Assembly: GCF_964204865.1 (NCBI RefSeq)
Contig: NC_135262.1
Coordinates: 6,200,001-6,264,000, forward strand
Length of the DNA: 64,000 bases
Direction of reading: 5' to 3'
Source of the DNA: Styela clava
Taxonomy: Eukaryota > Chordata > Ascidiacea > Stolidobranchia > Styelidae
Below the pieces are notes generated by a model, which was not told where the DNA came from, did not search any database, and saw nothing but the letters and a program-made list of their open reading frames with translations. Position 1 is the first letter of the stretch, and each line of letters begins with the position of its first letter. Positions 1 to 13,200 of the stretch are shown here, piece by piece. A program made the position numbers and the translations under genes.

Positions 1-1259
1 TGCATGGCCGCGAAACTACGCCAAAACGTTGCATTCTGGCAGCTGCACACGCAGCCGGAATCATAATTTCAAAAGTGTAATTAAAAATTGTTATTTTGAC
101 TTTTACTTCTATTGCGTACATTTATCGCCACGTTTGTATCTTCATCAAAGTCATAAGATTTTAACCGAAATGTTTATCCGAGATATCAGAGAGACGTTTT
201 GAGTAAGAAAAATCATGAAACTTAGCTCACGAGCCTACTATAAAAGCAATTAGATCAAGGGCAGGCTTCGGCAAAACGAGTGGGTTGCGATAATGAAGAA
301 TATGCTTACATCGGCGACAATCTACTGATATAGACGATGTAACATCCTAGCCCAGCCTATGCTAATTGTAAGAGTCTTCTAAGTCTAAATGCAAAGACGC
401 CACTACTAGTCCGTTATGACGCATAATATGGATTTCGGATTCATGTATTGGCATTTTTCTCATAAAATGAAGGCATTATTACGGTTAATATTATCCGGTT
501 ACTTTATGCTTAGCATACTTTGTTTTTGAGGTTGAAGTGATAGAGTTTTACAAACTTTTCAAGGTTATACAAACTCATTTATTCGATCGCATTTCAATTT
601 TTCAAGTGGTTTCGTCGTGGCAAAGTCTTTAACGTAATGGCTTATCAGTTGCGTCTTACTGCGCAAACCACTGAACTACAGCTTGAGAAGGTGTGTATGA
701 GCCTCTAACAATATTTATTTATAAATTTAAACTGCCGTACAAGGAATAAGTTATTGTTGTTCTCAATCCACTGTACAGTTTAAATGCGGTTTGTTGAATG
801 ATATTGGATTTTCGAATCAAGAGTTTGGGATCAGATAACCCTGTTTACCTAATATGGCACCGAGCACGACTTGACCTTTATATTCTCGCCAAACTATTCT
901 GTTGACGAAGGGTGGTGCGGGTGTTGTCAAGCAACCTATATATGAGATAAACCGATCGCTGCATATCAAAATCTATTTAGTTATCCGTAAACTCATTTTA
1001 CCAACACAAATATCAAACGAACCAGCTCGAGGTAGGTTGCTAACGAAGAAGGGCGCTTTTTAGTTTTGTTCTTATAGATTGTGAAAGTGGAGCAAACGAT
1101 ATTCAACGACGATAAAAAATGGAGGTATACGAGTTCGGGTAGTTAGCGACTGCTACCATTAAACCTGTTGAGTATCAATATGGAAATTCATAACTAGCTA
1201 TTTTGCTTGAAATTGTCATTATTTTTTGTCGTTCCGTTACTAAAGTACATCGAATTATA
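1..1259. other. Upstream intergenic sequence, no gene seen
   Basis: AT-rich sequence with no open frame, RNA gene or transposon end that I can support. It probably contains the promoter and 5' leader of the tandem-GTPase gene. The pyrimidine-AG sequence at 1261-1267 could be a cis or a spliced-leader acceptor for that gene. Confidence 0.5.
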
Positions 1260-1299
1260 ATTTCCAGATCTTCTGATTAAATTGTTCAAAAATAAAGCC

Positions 1300-4200
1300 A
1301 TGGCTAGCGTTGTGCAGATTGTCAAAGTCGAAAAGGGAAAAGTGGTTTTGGATTCGAAATCACTCAAAAAGATCTTGAAAGATGCAAATGTCGGAGATAA
1401 ACCTGTTGCAATCGTATCTTTGTGTGGCGACTATGGTAAAGGAAAATCGTTTATGTCGAAGCTATTTTTACAGTATTTAGGTTACTCCAAGGTGAGTTCG
1501 TGTATTTATCAACGACTTAAATTTCTTTATAGTTGTGCTATGTCTAAACAGAGTTTTTGTGAGTTCCGAAAACGGCCTTACTTTCGAACGTTAAACTACA
1601 TGTACGTTGGAGCGACAAAAGAGAATAAGTCTTCTTCAAAATTATTCTCACGGCGTTGTCATCATTAGAAGAAAAAAAAAAAGAAAAAAAAATTAAAATG
1701 CTAAATTATAGAACGAATTGGGATGCCTTTATACAGTTTTATTGCGCCTAAGCCTATCTAATGTATAGGAAGTGAACTATATGCTTTAACCCTTATCATC
1801 CTCGATCCTAATGCAAAAAATGCTGTTGCAGGGGCACAGAGTCAGCGAAGAAGCCACTGATTGGTTGGACGACAAGATTGGAGAAGATTCCATACAAACG
1901 GATGAGCCTGGAATATTTCTGTATCGAAATGTTCATATTGTGAATAATGTAAGAACATAGTAATATTGAAAATTGATTTATGAATTGTAATCCATGAATA
2001 AATAGCGCCAAAAACATGGGCCATGGCATAAGAATGTCATGCCATTGATATTTTGAATAAAAGACTTCAATAACGTCGAAATTCTTGTGTCGAAAAAACT
2101 TTGCACGAGAAATCTTTACTTGAAGTTTGTACCGGGATCTGTTAGAACTGCCAACATCATAGCTATTTCTCTCAAAATCGATCATTCCGATAGATCACCA
2201 CATCTGCCAGTGCTATAAGAAGAGCTGTTAGAAATGATGCTGGAATAGAATAGAACTTTGTTCGTAGATAGTAACCGTTCCATGGAAACGTATTCATAAA
2301 TTGTTTTCATCTGCACCAAGCTTTACACATGTTTCGTAGTTTTCCAAAGTTCGCCTGATTTTTCCAATCCCCTGATTTTTTACAGACTGCTGTATTGATG
2401 ATGCAAGTACAAGGAGCATTTTCAGCAACGCGACAAATATGTGTCGACATCTTTGCTCTTGCTTCATTGATAAGCTCTGTTCAGATTCTGAATTTACATT
2501 CTCAAATGCTGGGAAATGATGTTGAATTTGTAAAGGTAAATATATCGACACAAAAATTAATTTCTTTGTTTAAAATTGTGTGAATTTGCATTATTTCATT
2601 ATATACTGCAGGGGTGGCCAACACGTCGATCGCGATCGACCGATCGATCGCCACGTCTCGAGTAGTCAATTGCGTCTGATGTTGAGTGAATTTAAGTGAA
2701 ATACCCACCCAAAATTGCCTCAAACCAGTTGTGTGTTTTACAGCGGGAAGAATACAGTACTTTAAATGCGCAAAATACAATTTACACATACAGTATTTGA
2801 TTCTGGTCAAGCCCAATACATAGGCTTACCATACGTCCCGCCGTCCCAACAAGTCAGCCAAGAAGCCCGCTTTTGCCATCAGCCATTCAGCATAACACAC
2901 GAACATGTTCTCGTTACTGTTGTTGCTGTGTAGCGCAACGCTAGCGTACTTACTGAAGGTGAATGCGTCATTTTGTTTGTTTCGTTATTTCCCGCTAACA
3001 TTGTTAGCGAACGTATCACATGTAAAATCAACTTTAATTGGTCCTGTTCGGACGTCCGAGTAATGTAACAGTGAACAACGTTTTTTTAAAGGTGGTATCT
3101 ACAGAAAAGCATGCTTGGGCGAATAAGTAAATTCTCAATGCCTGAAAACGGCAGACTATTTCATTATTCTTTATTCCTTCTGCTGTACATAAATAAAATC
3201 TAAATTCGGATCATTTGTATCGTTAGCGGCTATTCCTTTCTGTTTTTCGAATTGAACTCGATATTTAGACATAGAATATGCGCATGAACTCTCGATGACA
3301 CTATGATCAACAAAGACAGCCGGGATGGCTTAAATGTAGGCCTATGTAGTAAAATCGGAAACTGTAAAGTTACAGGAGGCGTCCCGCTTTGAAGTCAAAA
3401 AAATATGGTAATCCTACCAATAAAGCATATTAACAAATACAAGTCTTTCCGCTGCCAAGGTTTAAAAATGAAGTGCCAAATATCGCGTGTCTAGAGTCTA
3501 GACTGACAAACGATGTTACAACAACTTCTGCAGTATTAAGTTATTGTCTTACTCCAAGAGTAGTGCGAAGAATTTTATTCGCAATAGTGCCAGTGGCATC
3601 AAAATGCCCAATCTGTTCTAATTCTAAGCAAGCGAATAATCGCATTTGAAGTATATTGTAACCGCTAGTATTGCAGTATAATTCAGAGGTGGCCAACCTG
3701 CTTTCGACCGCGATCTATTTTAAAGATTCAGTCGATCGCGGTTGATAGCAGGTTGGCCACCCCTGAATTATACTGCAATACTAGCGGTTGATGTGGTGTG
3801 TTTGAAATTGTTACCAAATTATCTGCCAAACGTGATAATGAAATTTAACTTTATTATAGTTACAGCAACACACAGGCAACGTATGACAGATTTTAATGCA
3901 ATATGGTCTCAATTTGAAGCTGTTTTAATATATATATAATGTGTCCATAAAGTGAAAAAACAATTTCTGATTAAAAACAGCAAACCCGGTTTAGATATAT
4001 AAGTGTATGACATTGGTAGGTCGTTCCACAATTAGAAATGAACACACACGTATATAGGTTAATGGGGCACATGGATTGCTTTATGATTGAGGCTGATATG
4101 CAAAATAGCTAACACAGAATGTGAGATTATCAGACAAATGTTTAAACAAACGTAAAATTCAAATTGAAGTAAAATGAACGTATTCTAATCCTACTACCAG

Positions 4201-7200
4201 GTTAAAGCAAATTTATTTACATAATAAATAGGTTGCCAAAAACAAATATTTTAAGGCAAGCAATTCGTAAAATTATTTTCATACTTTGTCTGCATTTTGA
4301 AATCCCCTACCACTCAAATGTTTTCATTGTAAAATATTTTAATATTGACTCATTAGCAATATCCTACCTTATATGTGCAATAGATCAAGCAAGACAAGAC
4401 TGTGTGTATGTTTAAACTTGGTGTTTGAACTAAAACGATAGGCGGTAATTTTTCTCATGAGACGCTGCCGTCTGGATAGGAACAAACATAGATTTTTATT
4501 TAGAATGTCAATGACTGATTACAGTGAAATGGTGCGAATGTGGAGATACGAAATCGTTTTATCTCTCGTATATTGCATATCCATCTAGATGCCACGCCTA
4601 CAAATATAAATTACCTTGACATTATTGAAGTAAATTATAAATGTGAATTTGAATTGTTTTTGAAGATGAAAAACGTGTATAAATATTGTACTCGTACGTA
4701 ACATCTACAAAAGAACAGAGTTTTGAAGGTCAATTTTTTACCCAATGACTAGAACTTCTATTTTGAGCAAGTTAATTTTTTTTTGTTTCAGGAATTTGTT
4801 GAAAGAGCAAGGCCAATAGCACCAGACCTGCAAATGTTTGAAAACTGGGGCCCAGTAAGCATTATATTTTCTAATCTCTACATATAAATAAAGTTTACAG
4901 TCGATAAGACTTTTTTTCTTCTACTCAAAATATAGGAGTGTTTGGCGAAAGTATCATAGAATGCCTTTAGCGAGAATGGATATTTGGAGAAGCCTCCTGT
5001 TTGATATCTTTACTTTGGAAAACCGCAAAAAGCTTTTTTCGCAAAGCTACTGGATTCCAATAGAACCCGATTTCCATTATGATGGATTGCAGAATGCTCA
5101 CCTATAGTCCCGAACATAAAAATTTCTTGCATGCCATATAAACATGGTCAATATTCACTAGGTCGCGCAGACATTAGGGCAATATGTTTCTACCTTTATA
5201 ATATGTTCGTGGGAAAATCAAATTACAAGTATATATTGACATTTTTACCAATATACAAAGCAGCAGTGTTATGTTGAACTCAATTCAACATATACATTTA
5301 CCGAAGTAAGGATATTTGTAAATAATATATGTATATATATATATATATATATATAATGGAATTTTGGTCAAGTAAATGTAGCCTGAGAGAAATGATCGAA
5401 AAATGATAAATGACTGACGAATTGAACAGCATGCCCATTTTATGAATTACCGGTATGCAGGTCTACACGTTCAATGATTCCTTTATGTCTACCAATCTGG
5501 TCGAATATCACATTTAAACTTGTTTCACAGAACTTTTTGTTCCTGGTGAGAGATTGGCAACACCCAATGGAGAAAAGTTTTGGTAGAAAGGGAGGAAACG
5601 AATATCTTAACAGTGTATTGAAAAATATAAAGTTTAATAAAGATGAATGGAAAGATTTCAAATGGTACATGGAGCAACTTTTCAAAACTGTGAATTGCTT
5701 TCTTATGCCACATCCGGGCATGGGAACTCAAGGAAAAAGAAACGTGGAAACCGACGGTTTGTAAATTATGATGATATAGCTACTGTAATTTGCACATTTG
5801 TAACTATAACCAATTCGATAATAAAGTTTTCAATTTTTATGCTCAAATTTTTGTAGATCTATCTGCTCAGTTCAGGGACAATCTGCAGTCACTCGTCTCC
5901 TCGGCGCTTGGACCAAAATTTCTTCAAGCTATTGTAGTCCGACAGGATACACTATCTGAGGAAAAGTTTTTTTCTCATGTTGAAAAATGTGTTAAAGAAT
6001 TGTCCAAACCGAAAAAAGTAAGTTTTTTTCTGTACTTCAGTATTGTTACAATCACGATGTCTGGAATATTTTGCTGTTGTGTATTTTATGTTCATCCCGT
6101 TGAGAAATAGATCGCCTCATTTAAGACGAATTTTGAAGTTGAAATAAAAAAAATTCATACCAAGTATCATATCAATATCAGTCCAAATTTTCATCACACA
6201 TGATAAATGATAAAAAGTCTAACGGCTGGGGTATATAAAACACTTGGTACATACGTTGTGACTGAAGGCTTTTTGTCCCGAATTAAAAGAGCACAGTAGC
6301 TGTATATGTATATCACTGTCCTGTTGCCTAGATTTTCGTTCGTTTGGTCGAAAAGAGGTGGAAAAACTCTACGAAAAATGATTTACACACATATATATTT
6401 GTTTCAGGCACCGAAGACTGATGTTGTGAAAATAATTACGGTAAGTGGTGATGACGTAACTGACGTAATTTTGTGACATCATGTAATCCTTGGGATAAAT
6501 GTTTCTTCTGACAATATTTAAATTTAAAAGTAATAATTAAATCCAATATACTGGGTTTGTTGCAAGATGACTAACTTTTGTTTTTGCAGGGGAACCTAAG
6601 AAAGGATATTCAACCAAAACCACAATCAGGTACTTTTGTAGCTTTCATTGTTTATATTATTTAGTGTTAAATGAACATAAACAATATTTCGAAAAATTAT
6701 AATGTTTTTACCAAAACCTCTCATACATATGTGTACTCATATATAATATTATATCCAATTTTGTATTCAACTTTTCTCTCTCATTTTATCCCAACACCAG
6801 GGTTGGGCAAGGTTTTTGGACCAAAAAATTTTGCCCACCTAGACTGACAGGCTATGTGAGTGTGATGTGAGAAGTTACATAATATAAACAATATTATCAG
6901 TATCACGAGAATAAAAGTGGGAAACAATAGGCTTCGTGCCAAAACTAAATTCAATCGCAATCTTAACAAATTTCTTGAGATATTTTTTAGCTAAAACATC
7001 CAGATTTGGTTTTAGTTTGGTTGTGGCAGAATCAGGCGGGTTAGATTGAATTACACAATGGGCCGGTTTTGGCCCGCGGGTCGTAGTTTGCCCATGTCAG
7101 ACCTAGTGACACCCCGAAATAAATCAAACTTTCTCGATAATTTTATATTCGATCCGTTCGCAATTTTAGTGTCAAAACATTGCGCTGTGAAAGTAATTGA

Positions 7201-10200
7201 CATTGAAGACGGAAAAGTTATTCTGAATTCCGAAGAATTTGAGAAAGTTCTCAATCAACCTGAGATTGGAAATAGACCAATTGCTGTCATTTCAATTGCT
7301 GGAACTTTTCGGAGAGGAAAATCATTCATTCTCAATTTTCTTCTGAGATACGTTCGTAATAAGGGTGTAAGTAATAGAGAGATTTCTCTTATGGGGTATT
7401 GATGCAATGGCCGTAGTTGTAAAATCAATGTCAAATCTTCGTCTCTCATATAGGTAAACACCATACATTTTCCAAATTCAATTCCATTTTCGATTTACAT
7501 TTTCCAAATTGCGTTCATTCAAAAAAATAAAACAAAAAAAAATTACGTTTAAATACTGTTTATTTGACGTCATCTGCTGCTGTATACAGCAATTTGGGTG
7601 TCGCTGACACGTTAACTTCATAGTTTATTCGCGGCTCCTAGTCTATTGCAGCCGATTTATTGTACGTACGTCTGTTATTTTTTTCTCTCTCAATTGATTC
7701 ATTTTCTTTTTTTTTCTTTGTACAGTATTTCACGCACAACCAGGGATGGCCATTTCCGAATACTAAACTATTCCGAATACATTCTAAAATAATGTTTTCG
7801 AATCTGGAATTCCGAATACATTCTAAAATCGAAAATAACACATTTTTGTTTTAGTTGATTAAAACCCAGTAAATTAGGAAATAAGCTTCAATAGAAATAT
7901 CAGAATGAAGCCACAAAATTTTGAAGGAAGAGCTCGTTTTAAAAATAATTTTCAAAATTCAGGTTAGGTTTTATTTTCCAAGTCTATTGACAAAAATACT
8001 ACTTGTATTCAGATAATTGTGTATATTTTCTGAGAGTAATAAAATTTATTGGCAATACAGGCAACAACAATCGAAAATCCATTATGCCTTTAAAGATTCT
8101 AATATTTAAGCCTAGAGTATTCTACTACTTACCAGTATATTTGTATATTAATTTATGTGAACCATATTGTTATTATGTGTAATATATTGTTGTGTTTGGA
8201 ATTAAAAATAAATTACCGTAGTAGAGAATAGATGACCACCACTACCAGCGCGCAGCCAGGATTTTCGAAATCGGAAATTCCCATTGCCGCCTGTAACACC
8301 CACCGCGATTCCGCGCTCGTTAAAAGAGCCGTCTTTTCAGCGTATAATGATCATTCTGTTACGTAAAATATTCAATTCATGACAACTACGAGATTATAAA
8401 ATATCTTTATATATTAATTTAATGTGTCCAACGTAACTCGCGGTTGCTTCTTCTTACGTCAAAAACGAAACATTACTATTCGGTCCACGGCGATCCGTGA
8501 CCTAAAATTACGAGATACACTGCCTGATGTATTTAATTTTAATACGTATTTTTGCAATCTTGCCAACTCGTTATCGCCGTTAGAAAAATCTCAAATAATT
8601 ATATAAAATCCTATTAGGTGTAGAGTATAATTCATTTCATACAATGAATATACATACAAAGTTTAGCAGTAAATTAAAAAATACATATTCATCGCCGCGA
8701 TTATGCCACCTGTTAAAAGAGTCGACTTTTACAACAAATAATATAACAACGAATATATATTTTTCTGTTGTGCAAAGTGATGAATTCGTGACCGACACGG
8801 GCATATTTAAAATGTCTTGCTTTATTAATTTAATTGTCTTCAATTTAACTTGCGGTTGCGTCGACAAAATAAAATCCTCACCACTCTTATATACCATTGC
8901 AATCCGCGGTCATAAAAATAAAAACGTGAGGTAAACTGTCCGATTAAATATTGTTTTGATACGTATTTTGCGAATTCAGCAAATATTTAGATGTACTTGT
9001 TAACAGTGACTCCACTCGATCGAAATGCTGCCACTCTGATTATTTTTAGATAAAACTGTTCGAAAAATCCATAAATATGCTGTAATATCTCAGAGTAAAA
9101 ATTATTTCATCAAAATAAAATTGATTGAATATACTTTAGATTAGTTATATTATATACATCCTCACAACCCGGGAAAAAGTCGCGTTTCAAACCTTGTATC
9201 GTGTTAACACGAAAATATTCGACGGCAATTTAAAGTAATGGATAATCAGGCAAATCCCGCCATCAATTAGTGACGATATGTTTCTAAACGCCGACCAAAC
9301 ATAATGTGTGCCAGAGGCACACGAAATTTTGCGATTTTCACAGCCTAGAAAAGCGTTTTTTAAATTTTCGCGGGCCTCAATAAAACTTATATTGTTTACG
9401 GTTTTATTTTCAGTATTTCAAATTGCCGCTTTTCAATCAAAAAGTTGCGTTGTCTTTAGAAACTCGCCGCCGATGAACGTATTTACCAGATTCACAATTC
9501 CGTGCGTGTACAAAAATAAAATAAATGTTATCGTTATCGTGGAACAAATTTGTGGAAAATTTTCGTTTTAGAGAAAATAACACAATTGTAAGGGCGTTTA
9601 CGGGCCTAAATAACACGTTACGCTGATGAGTGATGAAAACAATCACGCGCAAGTTTTTATCGAGAATGTTTTCATTTAACGGAAACGTCTTGAAAGCGGC
9701 GTCGAAAATGTGTGACGTCACACAAATATCCGATATTCTTATGAACGTGAATTCCGATATTCGAATGACTAGATATTCGAATACATTCGAATACTTTATT
9801 CGAATTGGCCATCCCTGCGCACAACGGAAATAAATATCTGAATCCATAAATTGGAAATAGGTTTTCGTCCCATCACTGCTCTGCACGAGAATGAGCAATC
9901 TCAATTTATACTCTGCGCACAATTTTATTGCAAATAAATTCCCTGATTTTCAAAATACTAAACAGTTAATTCTATACAGTACTTGCGAAAAGACGATGAA
10001 TGGATAGGAAATAAAAGTGACAGAATAGCCGATGGGTTCGAGTGGTGCAGCGGAAGTGCGGCGCACACGCAAGGAATAATGATTTTTAGCGAACCATTTA
10101 TTGTAGCTACACCAAAAGGGGAGGTTCGTTGATTGATTTTAAAAATTCCTTTCTATTTTATCTCCGATTGAATCGATCTGAATATGTATTCAAATATGAT

Positions 10201-13200
10201 TGCTCTTGGTTTTTCGAATGAAAAACATTTGTAGTTTCTAATATGCCAACCCAACCCATGTGTTTTTGATCATAAGTGTTGTCTATCACATTATGTATTT
10301 TGATGCATCATGCAAAAATGAATCCAATACAACATAAATATAACAATTTTTTTCGTTCTGTGAGATGGTGCACTCCAAACAACTTTGAACAAACAGTGAT
10401 TGAAATGTAGGAATACGATAAGCTTCAATTTTGCTGAAACCGGCATATATATATACTTTAGATTTATTTAACTTATACTTTTTATCACACTGTATGTTTG
10501 AGATAGGACTTTTCTTTTATAAAAAGTGAAGCAACCCATAATCAGTTTCTTCACTTCAATTAAAACCAGGTTGCAGTTCTTTTCATGGACACTCAAGGTC
10601 TTTTCGATTCCAATACGAGCAAAACCCAAAATTTAATGATATTTGCTTTCAACACTATCATAAGTTCAGTTCAAATTCTCAATTTATCGGGAGATATCAA
10701 CGAGCACGATTTGGAATTTCTACAGGTAAGTGGAAAATGTGTTTTCTTTATGTTTCCTATATATTGTAGTCCATACACCCATTTAATATGTGGACGGTTT
10801 ATTAATTATTCAATATCAGTTTATTATCTCAAACGCACATTAAAAAAACGCATTTCAGAGGTAAAAGCTATTTCTTGTTTCAGTTCTTCACGGAATACGC
10901 ACGGAGAATTACCCAGCAGAAGTCGGGCGGAGCTTTTTTGCAGGTTAAATTTACGCTTGGGACTCTTTATTTTTCTATTTCATTTTGAAAATGACTGTGT
11001 CTAGGATTTTGTTTCATGTATATATATATTCGATTAATACTAATGTTCGATAAAGAACCACAGACGACCCAAAGCTCTTTTTTTATGACCACACATATTT
11101 TTTTTAATGAACTGAAATACTGAGTCTAAGGGTAAGCGATTAGCTGTTTTACTAGCTTTATCTTAGAGACTATCAACATGTAACTGGGGACAATATAATA
11201 TGTCACATGAAACGGCACATCGATAGGTCGTTGAAACATATGAACTAATCATTGCATTCTGTTATATCCAGGGATTAAAATTCCTGATACGAGATTGGCC
11301 CCATGTAAATGATCACGAGTTCGGAAGCAATGGAGGAAAGGATTATCTGGAAAAGTACATGGAAACAAAAGGCAAAATTGAGGAATTAAAAGTGGTGCGA
11401 AAATACATTTCTTCAGCTTATCGCAATATTAGCTGCTTCCTAATGCCACATCCCGGACTGACATTGGCGCAAGGACTCCCATACGATAAAGCAACCGTGA
11501 ATGGTAAGATTTTGAGCAAATTATAGGTTTTATTTCGCAATAGCCGGACCAATTTCCTGCGTCCCTGGTAAGATTTGTACAGACTTCAGACTGACAACGT
11601 GTTGGTTTAGAGCAGGGCTCGGCAACCTTTTGTTGCTCGCGGGCCAAAATTAAGGGTTGCAAGTCTTGGCGGGCCGCACATATTTTTAGAAAGGTAAAAA
11701 CCGAACGGACGGCCGATGAATCACAATTTTTTCACACGGATCATAAGTTGAAATTTCAGATTTAACGGCGCGCTCAGTCGTTTTATTGAAAGAAAAAAAA
11801 TTACAAATGACATTTAATTTAAAAATGGGGTGACACTTGTTGCATCACGCTTGATAGCTTTTCGACATCAGGCGGCAAACTGGATGAAGTCAAGATTAGA
11901 ACATTTTCTAAATGGACATCACTAATCCGAGTTCTCAGATTATTCTTTGTAATGATCATTTTTGAAAATAATTGTTCGCTAGTACTTCCAAACATCGATG
12001 TGAATTTTTTACGCGGGCAGGATTTAGGGGACGGGACGGCTCAATTCGTTACTCCGTTGGGATGCGATCTTAGCTGTACCTTTGGATATTCAGAACATTT
12101 TAATGATTCCGATTTACCAACGCGCTTTTTGTCTATTTTGATCTAAAACAGATATTTACCTAAATCTATGATACGTTTTACGTTACTTATAATACGTACG
12201 ACTCGGAAAAAGCGAAAACAGGCCAATATTCATTTTTCTAACACACAACTGTTAAAACTATATTCTGGGAATTGTCAACCTACCTGTACGTCTTGATATC
12301 AGCAGTTCTTCGGCAGCACTGGGTCAATGCTGCATATGATCCGCATCACACCACGTTGGGTTCGCAGCGCTGTTTTTGTGTTATATGCCACTCCTTGCGT
12401 GTTAATTCTAGTCTATTTACTAATACATATGTAGGATATTTTCATGATCAAATTTTTAACTACTTTTTATAACAGACATTGATGAAAAATTCGTGCAGCA
12501 GCTAACTCCACTTGCTGAATCTGTACTTCATCCAGACAATCTCATCGTCAAGGAATTTTCGGATGGAAAACCTATGAATTATCGCGGTTTGTACGCAACA
12601 GCGACGAAATGTGCTGACGCCTTTGGAACTATTGATACCGACATTAAAGTTGACGACATATTGGAGGTGTTTATAATTTAGTTATTTGTGAATTTTGAAT
12701 ATAAATGAAATGTACTGTACATGGTAAATCAATGCGCCAACCAATGAGGGATAGTGTGAAAAATGAAATAGTGAAAACATTGCTATTATCGGGGTTTCAA
12801 ACTATGACATACAAATAAAAACTGAAAATCAAGTGAGCGATGCTAAAATATATGGGCACGATGGTCAAAACGAAGGTGTGAGGGTATGTAATCTGTCACA
12901 GTAGACTACCGGTACCCACTACTAACAGGAACGCGGAACCACCACAATGTGCTCATTTTTGATGACGTCATTGCACACAAAAATCGATTCCCATAGAGCC
13001 CAAAAAGAATTTTGAAATAAATAAAATAGCCCTCTAACGAAAAAAATCTTTAAGCAATGACAATTTCGAAGCAATTGGTTCAGTAGTTAATGAAAGATAA
13101 ACTATTTTTATAACAATAAAAAGGAAAATACCAACAAAAACAACATAACAATCCACAGGAACACTTCGTGTCCAATGAGGTGCGACAGAGCCTGGGCAAA

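Larger units (their letters stand above)
1300..6017 (+). other. First GB1 GTPase domain (exons 1-6), likely catalytically weakened
   Basis: Exon 1 ends in a P-loop, GDYGKGKS (residues 43-50). Exon 3 carries the G3 region as MQVQG (109-113) where the family has MDTQG. Exon 5 has the guanine-specificity RD motif in LVRDW (181-182) and the family-typical FLMPHPG block. Exon 6 matches the helical end of the domain. Atlastins and GBPs use a P-loop arginine (GAFRKGKS or GLYRTGKS type) for catalysis, and the G3 aspartate helps coordinate magnesium; both are replaced here, by Gly and Gln. The domain may therefore bind nucleotide without efficient hydrolysis, which is an inference. Each of exons 1-6 has a counterpart in exons 9-14. 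Confidence 0.78.
7170..12666 (+). other. Second GB1 GTPase domain (exons 9-14), canonical motifs
   Basis: The P-loop GTFRRGKS (residues 372-379) keeps the catalytic-type arginine. The switch-region block has a threonine in AHTQGI, the expected G2 position. Exon 11 has MDTQG (G3, D448) and exon 13 LIRDW (G4, R520-D521), followed by CFLMPHPGL. Exon 14 begins DIDEKFVQQLTPLAE, close to the atlastin block that ends the GTPase domain. Exon sizes and phases run parallel to exons 1-6: 197/192, 144/117, 156/150, 60/63, 232/226 and 191/161 nt. The domain looks competent for GTP binding and hydrolysis. Exons 7 and 8 supply a linker of about 24 residues from the first domain. Confidence 0.82.

Noticed and set aside
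7046-7402. Separate gene starting at 7046 (in-frame ATG before the second P-loop)
   Set aside because: The acceptor at 7168-7169 and the phase of exon 8 join smoothly to the first half, and the residues before the acceptor resemble no atlastin sequence. Kept only as the refuting alternative.
9437-9922. 161-codon minus-strand frame across a transposon boundary
   Set aside because: It spans the right end of the hAT element and exon-proximal intron, with no domain or codon pattern of a protein.
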